From a virus: 32,764 bases of DNA. The translations under genes and the position numbers were made by a program. The notes beneath the pieces were generated by a model. The model saw only the letters and a program-made list of their open reading frames with translations, made no database searches and was not told the DNA's origin. The stretch is from positions 1-32,764 of IMG/VR virus record IMGVR_UViG_3300018416_000060; one strand, given 5' to 3'. Every line of letters begins with the position of its first letter. Position 1 is the first letter of the stretch. Below are positions 15,882 to 21,917 of the stretch, one piece after another.

Positions 15882-16568
15882 TCACACTTCTTCGAAGAGC
15901 ACATCATTGATATACTGATCTTTATCGTGCAGCTGTATTCCCATCGACGTAATAGATCGGTGAAGCTGCACATTCTTCTTCTGATTCTGACAGTATTTGT
16001 TTTGAGCAGAGAGATAATCTTGTCCAGTCTTCCATGACTTAGAGTCTAACCCTTTCATGTAGAATTCAACAGCATGCATTCCGGTCTCACAAAACTGTTC
16101 AAGTTCAACCAGACTATCAATACCACCTGCAGCTACAATATGAGGCGAAAATATCTCAAGTGCCCACTCTGGTAGCTCTCTGGCCTTCTTCCAACTTAAA
16201 TTGGAAGTCAGTCCATCAAAATAAGAAATGTATGGATGCTGCTCAGCAGAAACCGGCGAGTAGTCCATAAACGACCCGCTGATTTTATTTGGCCCTGAGA
16301 CCACATCGAAACCTAATATTGGTAGATTGATCCATGGCTGAGGAAATACATTGATATGTAACAGCCACAGTTTTTTGTTGAATTCTGTTCCCGGCTCAAT
16401 TATTTTTAAGTGGGCTTTTCGGATTGTATCCGACTTCCAAAATTTATCTGTCCAACCTTCAAATTTCTGTACATGCTTTGGATTGTTATAAGGGGCAAGA
16501 TGTTGATCGAAGATATCCTCGATATCGCTTGCCAATAGTCGCAATCTTTGCCAAATCACCGATTCCAT
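15882..16568 (-). CDS. pcyX/pebS-like: Ferredoxin-dependent bilin reductase (PcyX/PebS type)
   Basis: 228 aa, the normal length of phage bilin reductases. It reduces biliverdin IX-alpha, the heme oxygenase product, to an open-chain bilin such as phycoerythrobilin using ferredoxin. The core block KKLWLLHINVFPQPW (65-79), PILGFDVVSG (83-92) and ISGSFMDYSPVS (96-107) is diagnostic; Asp102 matches the catalytic Asp105 of PcyA and His71 its His88 position. The C-terminal QNKYCQNQKKN and the terminal YINDVLFEEV are also typical. Heme oxygenase lies 175 bases upstream in the same operon. PcyX was described from oceanic phages thought to infect alphaproteobacteria; PebS from cyanophage. Sequence alone does not decide between them. 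Confidence 0.88.
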   Translation of the reverse strand: MESVIWQRLRLLASDIEDIFDQHLAPYNNPKHVQKFEGWTDKFWKSDTIRKAHLKIIEPGTEFNKKLWLLHINVFPQPWINLPILGFDVVSGPNKISGSFMDYSPVSAEQHPYISYFDGLTSNLSWKKARELPEWALEIFSPHIVAAGGIDSLVELEQFCETGMHAVEFYMKGLDSKSWKTGQDYLSAQNKYCQNQKKNVQLHRSITSMGIQLHDKDQYINDVLFEEV

Positions 16569-16582
16569 AATATAGTTTTTTC

Positions 16583-16708
16583 TTAGATTAATGTACTAAT
16601 AGGAATCATCATTCCCATCAACACACATCCTACTAAGATTAATTCTCCTGCTTGATACAACTCTGTTTTGTTAACTTGCTCGTTAAACTTTTTGAGAAAT
16701 TTCTCCAT
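16583..16708 (-). CDS. Small membrane protein between heme oxygenase and bilin reductase
   Basis: 41 aa. An amphipathic start (MEKFLKKFNEQVNKTELY) leads into a hydrophobic segment LILVGCVLMGMMIPISTLI, one membrane span at the C-terminus. A GGAGG site lies rather far upstream. It is placed in the bilin operon and could be a membrane anchor for the two enzymes or an unrelated small phage gene. Real because of the matching start signals and fit into the 175-base gap, but unverified. Confidence 0.5.
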   Translation of the reverse strand: MEKFLKKFNEQVNKTELYQAGELILVGCVLMGMMIPISTLI

Positions 16709-16743
16709 AGATTGTGTTTCTTTTCCTCCACTGGGTAAGTGTT

Positions 16744-17367
16744 TTAATAGTCGTCACTGTAATCAGACTGTTCGTAATCGGGGTCCATGAAACTTGTGAT
16801 TTCATCATACCCATCTCCTGCCTTCCAATCATCCATGAGCTCGTAGAACAGGCGTTCGGCGAATCCAAAGCACTTCCTTGCTTCATCCACCATGTCATCA
16901 TTTAATAATGCTCGAATACCAGTTATCAGGTCCGAGCGATTCTCGAATTCATACATCGTTCCAGAACCTGGTGTCTTTTTCTTGATGATCTGACCCCCAT
17001 GCATATCTCCAAAGTGCCGGACATATACGTGAGCGAGAAGAGCATCATTATTTTTCTTCTCATCTAATTCGGTGATATGAAGAATGTATTCACCGACTGA
17101 TGGATAAGTGTCATCGATCTCTTCAAGACCGTAGAGATCTTCTAACTCTTGTAGGTCTTCCATAATGGCATTTGCCCGAAAGACATCGTGTAGGTCTTCC
17201 GGCAGATTCACTGCTGTTTCTAAGACCCCATAAATCACCATTTGTGCATACAGATATTTCTGATACAACTTGGGGTGGATATCCCCACTTATAAGCAACT
17301 CTGCGAACTCAGTCCTCTCAGCATTCTGATGGTGGTCCCAGGTGAGCTCTTTCAAATTATTTGCCAT
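16744..17367 (-). CDS. ho1: Heme oxygenase (biliverdin-forming)
   Basis: 207 aa. Cleaves heme to biliverdin, CO and iron using reduced ferredoxin. LTWDHHQNAERTEF (8-21) holds the proximal heme ligand, His13 by alignment with HO-1 His25; the distal helix motif HVYVRHFGDMHGGQ (113-126) is the family signature. The C-terminus is acidic and lacks the membrane anchor of animal HO-1. An AGAGG ribosome site precedes the ATG, which lies just after the tmRNA terminator-like hairpin. Its product is the substrate of the bilin reductase downstream. Heme oxygenases occur in cyanophages and other oceanic phages. Confidence 0.93.
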   Translation of the reverse strand: MANNLKELTWDHHQNAERTEFAELLISGDIHPKLYQKYLYAQMVIYGVLETAVNLPEDLHDVFRANAIMEDLQELEDLYGLEEIDDTYPSVGEYILHITELDEKKNNDALLAHVYVRHFGDMHGGQIIKKKTPGSGTMYEFENRSDLITGIRALLNDDMVDEARKCFGFAERLFYELMDDWKAGDGYDEITSFMDPDYEQSDYSDDY

Positions 17368-17379
17368 AAAATATCCTCT

Positions 17380-17414
17380 AAAAAGTGGCCGGAGTTGGGC
17401 GACAAGGCTCCGGC
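17380..17414 (-). terminator. Terminator-like hairpin at the 3' end of tmRNA
   Basis: Minus strand GCCGGAG (17414-17408) pairs with CTCCGGC (17394-17388), 7 bp around a 13-base loop, followed closely by five Ts. It may end the tmRNA precursor, or serve as a tmRNA helix; some reading into heme oxygenase would be needed if the genes share a promoter. Confidence 0.6.
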
Positions 17415-17683
17415 AAACCTCGATGGGTACTACGCTGCTAGCGCATACTCCATGTCATAAACGTCATCGTTTGCGTTTATATTTAGTGTGTTCCTTTTAA
17501 CGTCGGTACTTGACGATTCTCCACAATTCCTATTTACTGCCCGTCGAATCCCAATACACCCCCATCAAAAGCACACTCGGTCTTATTTGAAACTATATCG
17601 AGTTGCTGCCCAATGTGCTTATGGTGGAGGTGGCCGGAGTCGAACCGGCGTCCGTACAGCTTTCAGTCTTGTATCATCGAATG
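17385..17683 (-). ncRNA. ssrA: Circularly permuted (two-piece) tmRNA
   Basis: Rescues stalled ribosomes and tags the peptide for proteolysis. Order on the minus strand is permuted: acceptor piece first (about 17683-17622), ending with T-arm GCCGG-TTCGACT-CCGGC, CACCTCC, A and an encoded CCA (17624-17622); a 58-base spacer (17621-17564); then the coding piece beginning GGGGGTG (17563-17557) and the conserved GGATTCGACGGG. The two ends pair perfectly over 7 bp with G3-U70, the alanyl identity element. The tag frame (17474-17430) starts GCA AAC GAT and encodes ANDDVYDMEYALAA before TAG; YALAA equals the E. coli tag end. Permuted tmRNA is typical of alphaproteobacteria and cyanobacteria. SmpB would come from the host. 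Confidence 0.93.
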
Positions 17684-17689
17684 TGTGCA

Positions 17690-17718
17690 ATCTTATCACA
17701 AACTGTCGCGTTTGTCAA
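17690..17718 (-). promoter_or_regulatory. Sigma70-type promoter for tmRNA
   Basis: Minus strand TTGACA (17718-17713), 17-base spacer, TAAGAT (17695-17690). Expected start of transcription is near 17683, just before the acceptor piece, which supports the permuted reading of the gene. Confidence 0.7.
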
Positions 17719-17732
17719 GATAAACTCATCGT

Positions 17733-17744
17733 TATTTATAAATA
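17733..17744. promoter_or_regulatory. Overlapping divergent late promoters
   Basis: The 12-base palindrome TATTTATAAATA holds TATAAATA on both strands: 17740-17733 (minus, toward tmRNA and the bilin genes) and 17737-17744 (plus, 36 bases before the lipase ATG). Both copies match the T4 late box exactly. A single late-factor site could not be used in both directions at once. Confidence 0.7.
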
Positions 17745-17779
17745 GATTTTGAATCACATACAACATTGCGGAGAAAAAG

Positions 17780-18562
17780 ATGAAAAAAGTTACGCAATTT
17801 TGTCATGAAGATGTTCTTGAGTCGCACAGACATGCAGTAATGGCCCAAACCGCCTATATGGACGGTAAAGAAGCCAAACCACACTTCAAAAAACTAGGAT
17901 GGACAGGACACAAATTCTTTGACATCGATGGAGCTCAATGCCATCTTGTCTGGAATAAGAATGAGGTTGCAGTTGCCTTTAGGGGTACCGAACCTTCAGA
18001 ATTCACAGATATCCTTGCTGATCTCAATGCCTGGCCCGATGAGCCTCTTATCGGCCATGGAAAGGTCCACAATGGCTTTCAAAACGAATTAGAAAAGTTA
18101 TGGTCGGATCTAACCAAAGCAGTCACACCACATCTGGGTAAGAAATTAACCCTATGTGGCCATTCCCTCGGTGGAGCCATGGCTACGGTTGCTGCATCAC
18201 GATTCTCAATGGACATCGATGTTCATTGTCTATTCACATACGGTTCACCTAGAACCGGAACCAAAGACTTCGTGAAGGCCTTCGCACATGTGAAGCACTT
18301 CCGATTCGTCAACAATAATGATATTGTACCAACTGTACCTCTGGCTCTCATGGGTTATCGTCATCATTGTGGACCAATGTATATTGACTTCAAGGGTCAC
18401 ATCCACGGCAATCTGTCTTGGTGGGCTCGTTTCAGAGATAAGATGAAAGGTCGTTGGGCTGCATTGAAGAAGGGTCAACCGTTTGACAATTTCTTCGATC
18501 ACAGCTCTGCTTATTATTCGCAGTATACAGGAGAAGAGGCAGATGTTAGCAGAAATGTTTGA
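17780..18562 (+). CDS. Class 3 lipase (alpha/beta hydrolase)
   Basis: 260 aa; hydrolyses acylglycerols or phospholipids. The nucleophile elbow is GHSLGG at 127-132 (Ser129), with acid Asp181 in NNNDIVPTVP and candidate His241 in FFDHSSAYY, giving a full catalytic triad. VAVAFRGTEPSEF (64-76) is the oxyanion region typical of lipase class 3. No signal peptide, so the enzyme would act from the cytoplasm on the inner membrane unless exported with a holin. GCGGAG ribosome site; late promoter TATAAATA lies just upstream. First gene of the plus-strand operon of membrane proteins, consistent with a role in lysis or membrane breakdown (inference). Confidence 0.87.
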   Translation: MKKVTQFCHEDVLESHRHAVMAQTAYMDGKEAKPHFKKLGWTGHKFFDIDGAQCHLVWNKNEVAVAFRGTEPSEFTDILADLNAWPDEPLIGHGKVHNGFQNELEKLWSDLTKAVTPHLGKKLTLCGHSLGGAMATVAASRFSMDIDVHCLFTYGSPRTGTKDFVKAFAHVKHFRFVNNNDIVPTVPLALMGYRHHCGPMYIDFKGHIHGNLSWWARFRDKMKGRWAALKKGQPFDNFFDHSSAYYSQYTGEEADVSRNV

Positions 18563-18899
18563 TGATACGCTGTGGATCTACACAGCTATCGCAGGATCAC
18601 TACTTGGTGCAGCATTTTTATTTTGGTTTAAAGACACAAGAATGGCTACATGGGCTGTAGCCAAGTTCGATGGATTCCTCGAACATCTTGCCATTCGATG
18701 GGGTTGGACTTGGTTACAGAACGACCCCGAAGCTTGGAGAAAGAAGTACCCAAGAATCACCGGCAAGATCGATGCGATCGAGGCTAGATTGATGGAACTT
18801 GAAAAGAATAGCCATCCGTGTAAAGAACTTCATGAGTTCGACGTATGGCCTGAATTGAATGCTCGAATTGAAAAGCTTGAGGGCAAGAAGAAAAAATAA
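18543..18899 (+). CDS. Membrane-anchored coiled-coil protein
   Basis: 118 aa from the ATG at 18543, which has AGGAGAAGAGG upstream and overlaps the lipase end by 20 bases; longer frame extensions lack such a site. One membrane segment at 12-28 (IYTAIAGSLLGAAFLFW), then a Trp-rich region and a charged helical tail rich in Glu and Lys (residues 70-118). No family recognised. The tight coupling to the lipase suggests they work together at the inner membrane. Confidence 0.65.
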   Translation: MLAEMFDDTLWIYTAIAGSLLGAAFLFWFKDTRMATWAVAKFDGFLEHLAIRWGWTWLQNDPEAWRKKYPRITGKIDAIEARLMELEKNSHPCKELHEFDVWPELNARIEKLEGKKKK

Positions 18900-18902
18900 G
18901 GT

Positions 18903-19259
18903 ATGAATATGAATTGGAAAGATATGGGGCAAATTGTTGCCTTAATTTCTATCGTCACTTCTGTATTGATGGGTTACATTTATCTTGATGCAAGACACGC
19001 CCATCAAGAAGAAGTGATAGCTATGGAACTTGAATTGATGGCAGACATGCTTGATATGGATATCGATAAGGATGCCGAATTGGTTAACTATTATCGAACA
19101 CGAGAAATTCAATCAGTGAGAGAGCCATCAGTTGCCTTGATCGAAGCAGAGCAAGTTCGTTACGAATATGTTCAGGGTGAGATCGAAAGAAAGACTCGTA
19201 AGAAAGAAAAGATCGAAGCCAAGCTTATAGAACTTGGCAGACCTCGATCTATAGATTAA
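18903..19259 (+). CDS. Membrane-anchored helical protein
   Basis: 118 aa. One N-terminal membrane segment, QIVALISIVTSVLMGYIYLD (10-29), followed by a long charged helix with many Glu and Arg that likely forms a coiled coil (residues 75-110). Topology predicts a short cytoplasmic start and an exposed helical domain. An alternative ATG at 18909 would remove two residues. It belongs to the lipase operon; spanin-like or scaffolding roles are possible but not shown. Confidence 0.6.
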   Translation: MNMNWKDMGQIVALISIVTSVLMGYIYLDARHAHQEEVIAMELELMADMLDMDIDKDAELVNYYRTREIQSVREPSVALIEAEQVRYEYVQGEIERKTRKKEKIEAKLIELGRPRSID

Positions 19260-19315
19260 AGATGGAACTTGTTGACCGTATATTATAACAACATACACAA
19301 CATAGGAGAAAAACC

Positions 19316-19480
19316 ATGATGCATTGGGTAAAAGCGCGTTTAGGCGAAAGGACCTCTTGGGATGGTGGTATGTTAATCGCAGTATGCGGTTCAGTTATTT
19401 TATTTGGTGGTATTGCTAAGTTATTGGCCTGGGCTGGTTTAGCTTGGGGTATCTGGACCATGTTGAAGAAAGAACATTAA
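19316..19480 (+). CDS. Small Gly/Trp-rich membrane protein
   Basis: 54 aa. After an amphipathic start (MMHWVKARLGERTSWDGG) there is one long hydrophobic stretch from residue 19 to 50 (MLIAVCGSVILFGGIAKLLA and AGLAWGIW), enough for one long or two short spans, with a Lys-Lys-Glu-His end. AGGAG ribosome site 7 bases upstream. Followed directly by a terminator hairpin. The build resembles small holins, but that is only by shape. Confidence 0.6.
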   Translation: MMHWVKARLGERTSWDGGMLIAVCGSVILFGGIAKLLAWAGLAWGIWTMLKKEH

Positions 19481-19485
19481 TATGC

Positions 19486-19505
19486 GGGGGCGTAAGCCCC
19501 CTTTT
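19486..19505 (+). terminator. Rho-independent terminator inside the plus-strand operon
   Basis: GGGGGC (19486-19491), loop GTAA, GCCCCC (19496-19501), then TTTT. It lies between the 54-aa gene and the EF-hand gene and may lower expression of the last two genes. Confidence 0.75.
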
Positions 19506-19521
19506 CAACAGGAGAAAGGAT

Positions 19522-19872
19522 ATGGCTGGTAAGAAAAAAGATGTGACAGTAGATGAGTCTTTACACGCTGCTGACATCAATGGTGATGGACATGTCACCA
19601 TGGAAGAACTCGAAGCTCACATGAATCTCGAGTTCAAAAGAAAAGAACTAGAAGATCAAGATGCACAACGAGACGCCATTCGTAAGATGGCTTGGTTCTC
19701 GTTGATTGGACTTTTATTGTACCCTCTTGGTATCTTCTTAACATCAATGTTTGGTTTGGATAAAGCAGCAACACTTATTGCTGATATCGCACCAACATAT
19801 TTTGCTTCTATTGCTGTTTTGGTTTCTGCATTCTTTGCAGCCGATGCAGTGGGAAACAAAAAGAAGGACTAA
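19522..19872 (+). CDS. Membrane protein with a canonical EF-hand
   Basis: 116 aa from the ATG at 19522 (AGGAGAAAGG site). Residues 18-29, DINGDGHVTMEE, form a complete calcium-binding EF-hand loop with ligands Asp18, Asn20, Asp22, His24, Thr26 and Glu29. Flanking helices are present. Two membrane segments follow: WFSLIGLLLYPLGIFLTSMF (about 54-73) and IAPTYFASIAVLVSAFFAAD (about 87-106), ending in KKKD. A membrane protein with a calcium-sensing loop is uncommon in phages. It may sense Ca2+ on one face of the inner membrane. Predicted role is unknown. Confidence 0.7.
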   Translation: MAGKKKDVTVDESLHAADINGDGHVTMEELEAHMNLEFKRKELEDQDAQRDAIRKMAWFSLIGLLLYPLGIFLTSMFGLDKAATLIADIAPTYFASIAVLVSAFFAADAVGNKKKD

Positions 19873-19875
19873 CAA

Positions 19876-20415
19876 ATGAAGAAGGATGACGGATTCTCGG
19901 TCAGCGAGGATTCCGCCATCACAATACCAATTCGCAATTTGGTCGCGATGATTTTTGCAACTGGTGTCGTGGTGATGGGATATTTTGAATTGACTGAAAG
20001 GATATCAATATTAGAAAGAGAGTTACATCTGGCTGAAACTTATGTTGCTCAAAATAATGAGTTTCGTATTAGATGGCCTCGAGGTGAGTTGGGTTCATTA
20101 CCCGATGATATGATGCAGAACGCTGCACTCGAAACTCTTCAAGGTGAAGTTGATGCAAATACAGAATTTAGAACTACATGGAAACCACCAATCGAAGTTC
20201 AAGAATCTGTTCGCAAAAATAATGAACAAGAGATACGAATTGGGTATCTTGATAATCGAATCGAAAACCTTGAAAAGGCATTAGACAGATTTAATACAAT
20301 ATCATCTCAGGTAACTCGACAAGAAGTCGATATTAGTACCCAAGAAGAGAAGATTGAAACTCTGTTTGAGCTATGGAACACTCAAGCGACTAGAGCATCG
20401 AAGGGTGGGGATTAA
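19876..20415 (+). CDS. Membrane-anchored coiled-coil protein of marine phages
   Basis: 179 aa. N-terminal cytoplasmic region, one membrane span IPIRNLVAMIFATGVVVMGY (18-37), then coiled coil (40-60, and again from about 105 to 170 where Glu, Gln and Leu repeat). The segment EFRIRWPRGELGSLPDDMMQ resembles proteins I have seen in marine T4-like phages near structural or lysis genes. Only one base after the preceding ATG-linked stop region; last gene of the plus-strand operon. Its stop overlaps the stop of the opposing gene (TTAA at 20412-20415). Function unknown. Confidence 0.65.
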   Translation: MKKDDGFSVSEDSAITIPIRNLVAMIFATGVVVMGYFELTERISILERELHLAETYVAQNNEFRIRWPRGELGSLPDDMMQNAALETLQGEVDANTEFRTTWKPPIEVQESVRKNNEQEIRIGYLDNRIENLEKALDRFNTISSQVTRQEVDISTQEEKIETLFELWNTQATRASKGGD

Positions 20416-20567
20416 TTTCCCCGCTCTGAGAGTCTTTCTCGAATCTTCTTTGCGTAGAATTTTGTCTCATCCCACAGATCTGTGGCAATTTCCCGAAGAC
20501 CTGCTTCAGCGCCCACCAGAAATCCAAGACCAAACCCAATAGTTAAGAATATTAATTCTGACATCAT
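20412..20567 (-). CDS. Small membrane protein
   Basis: 51 aa. Residues 3-21 (SELIFLTIGFGLGFLVGAEA) form one membrane span; the tail is a charged amphipathic helix (LWDETKFYAKKIRERLSERG). Start ATGs overlap the stop of the preceding gene (20564-20567). Its stop codon overlaps the opposing stop at 20413-20415, so the two operons converge with no gap. Function unknown. Confidence 0.55.
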   Translation of the reverse strand: MMSELIFLTIGFGLGFLVGAEAGLREIATDLWDETKFYAKKIRERLSERGN

Positions 20568-20860
20568 GCTTTCTTCCCGTATTTGATTGTGTTGCCATCT
20601 TTGGCTCTGGCTGTTGAAGCCATCTTACCGTAGCCACGTTCGATCCTCATCAATCGACCAGTGTCTAGTTTAGGCTGGTGTTTGATTACCTCGTACACAG
20701 CCTTTAACTCTTTGTGTCGTTCTTCTGGAGCAGATTTCTTTTGTTCTTCAATAACAATTTCGAACAATCGATATAATTCGCTCACACGAAGTCCTTTGAT
20801 TAGATCTTGAGCCTCTGCAATATAGTTGCGTTCGTCTCTATGTTCAGCTTTTCGGTTCAT
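20564..20860 (-). CDS. Small basic helical protein
   Basis: 98 aa from the ATG at 20860 (inside the end of the previous gene). Mostly alpha-helical and charged: RDERNYIAEAQDLIKGLRVS, then KKSAPEERHKELKAVYEVIK, ending with a basic glycine-containing tail. No membrane segment or known motif. Longer in-frame extension to 20941 overlaps the neighbour too far to be likely. Overlaps at both ends place it in the early operon served by the promoter at 21889-21917. Confidence 0.55.
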   Translation of the reverse strand: MNRKAEHRDERNYIAEAQDLIKGLRVSELYRLFEIVIEEQKKSAPEERHKELKAVYEVIKHQPKLDTGRLMRIERGYGKMASTARAKDGNTIKYGKKA

Positions 20861-21152
20861 CGTCACCGTTACCCCATGATAAAATAATGTTATCTTGATC
20901 GTCCTTGAGTGTAATTGTATAGGTGGTAGTGTCCATATCACTCACCCACATATTTGGTTTAAAATCATCTTCTAGTGAATCCGATAAGAAGTCAACCAGG
21001 GCCCTCAATTCTTCATCTGTCACGACATCCCACTTATTTTGTGGATCAGAAGTCCTCCAAGTATAGGCTCTATCAAGTGCATCCCATTCAGCCTCAATAC
21101 GTTCTTCCATTTTCCTGTCGCGATAATCACAAAGACTGATTACATTGCTCAT
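20844..21152 (-). CDS. Acidic early protein of unknown function
   Basis: 102 aa, acidic, with a short beta-rich C-terminal half (TTTYTITLKDDQDNIILSWG). The N-terminus MSNVISLCDYRDRKMEERIE has the V-I-S-L-x-x-Y-R-x-R pattern seen in small host-interaction proteins of many proteobacterial phages. No catalytic motif. ATGA overlap with the upstream gene. The early promoter at 21889 suggests expression soon after infection. Confidence 0.6.
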   Translation of the reverse strand: MSNVISLCDYRDRKMEERIEAEWDALDRAYTWRTSDPQNKWDVVTDEELRALVDFLSDSLEDDFKPNMWVSDMDTTTYTITLKDDQDNIILSWGNGDDEPKS

Positions 21153-21301
21153 GTATTATCTCCGTCGCAATACATATTCTGCGATTTGTGAAAAGGTTTG
21201 TGCTTATCTCTATCAATGAGAAACGGATACAGACAACCACATATTCCTACTGCTAAAAACCAAGCCACACCTAATCCTTCTAAAAAAACATCAATGGTCA
21301 T
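21149..21301 (-). CDS. Small membrane protein
   Basis: 50 aa from the ATG at 21301, chosen because it overlaps the previous stop by four bases (ATGA). One membrane span, VFLEGLGVAWFLAVGICGCL (5-24), then a polar His/Asp-rich tail with a Cys. Function unknown. Confidence 0.55.
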   Translation of the reverse strand: MTIDVFLEGLGVAWFLAVGICGCLYPFLIDRDKHKPFHKSQNMYCDGDNT

Positions 21302-21486
21302 TTTGGGTCTCCCTGAGCTGGTTTGACCAACTCCCAGAGTTTTTTCGAACAAGCGTTCCACTGATCTCGTGGATAAAACCAAAAGTGGTAATGAGGAAAC
21401 ATACCCTCTGGTGCTTCCAAAGTGAAATCACCGTTCCAATCACAGCGTAGTGTGATACTAGTGCTCTTTATAGAATCGTTCGACAT
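21298..21486 (-). CDS. Small early protein
   Basis: 62 aa from the ATG at 21486 with GGAAAG upstream. Sequence has beta-strand-like pattern and several aromatic residues (HYHFWFYPRDQWNACSKKLW). It overlaps the glycine-zipper gene by 29 bases and the next gene by four. No family is recognised. Confidence 0.55.
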   Translation of the reverse strand: MSNDSIKSTSITLRCDWNGDFTLEAPEGMFPHYHFWFYPRDQWNACSKKLWELVKPAQGDPK

Positions 21487-21871
21487 AGGTCTTTCCATCA
21501 TGAACAAATGTTATCGTGCTGTGACTGTAAATCTTTCTGGTAGATGAGTCGTATTTGACTTCTTCTCTGCATCGGGTTTGATACATAGGTTTTGCATCTG
21601 ATTTATTATGTCCAATTAAACCACCGATGGCAGCACCAGCTACTGTAGCCTCAGTATCTTTACCGATTGCATTACCAATTGCAGCACCAACAAGAGCACC
21701 ACCTAGGGTATCTCCTGTCTTGTCACCACCCATCAATTCTTCTCGACACACCTCTACATAATAAGGTGTCTTAACCGTCTCTACTTTATAGTGATCTTGT
21801 ACTGCTGGATCTGCAGCTACGCATGCTGAAAATAAAGCAATACTTCCTAGAACTAATTTTTTCATATTCAC
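21458..21871 (-). CDS. Glycine-zipper surface protein (17-kDa antigen-like)
   Basis: 137 aa. MNMKKLVLGSIALFSACVAA is a signal peptide; FSAC is a weak lipobox, so it may be a lipoprotein or be cut after VAA. Residues 54-90 form a glycine-zipper: GDTLGGALVGAAIGNAIGKD and AGAAIGGLIGHN, as in the bacterial Rick_17kDa/glycine-zipper-2TM family of outer-membrane proteins. Two Cys in CREE-type repeats flank the zipper (VEVCREE and TRCREE). This is a host-type envelope protein, probably captured. It may alter the outer membrane early in infection, for instance against superinfection (inference). Confidence 0.75.
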   Translation of the reverse strand: MNMKKLVLGSIALFSACVAADPAVQDHYKVETVKTPYYVEVCREELMGGDKTGDTLGGALVGAAIGNAIGKDTEATVAGAAIGGLIGHNKSDAKPMYQTRCREEVKYDSSTRKIYSHSTITFVHDGKTYVERFYKEH

Positions 21872-21888
21872 TCCTTAATAGATACGCC

Positions 21889-21917
21889 ATTATATCAAAT
21901 AAAAACAGACTTGTCAA
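21889..21917 (-). promoter_or_regulatory. Consensus sigma70-type early promoter
   Basis: Minus strand TTGACA (21917-21912), 17 bases, TATAAT (21894-21889). It starts the operon 21871-20412 and overlaps the stop of the tail fibre gene, so early and late units abut here. Confidence 0.8.

Noticed and set aside
16683-16905. Overlapping frames on both strands across the heme oxygenase 3' end
   Set aside because: They overlap heme oxygenase in other frames; the only credible extra gene there is the 41-codon one at 16583-16708.
17488-17745. Plus-strand 85-codon frame
   Set aside because: It is the reverse complement of the tmRNA gene, whose paired ends and tag frame explain the sequence.
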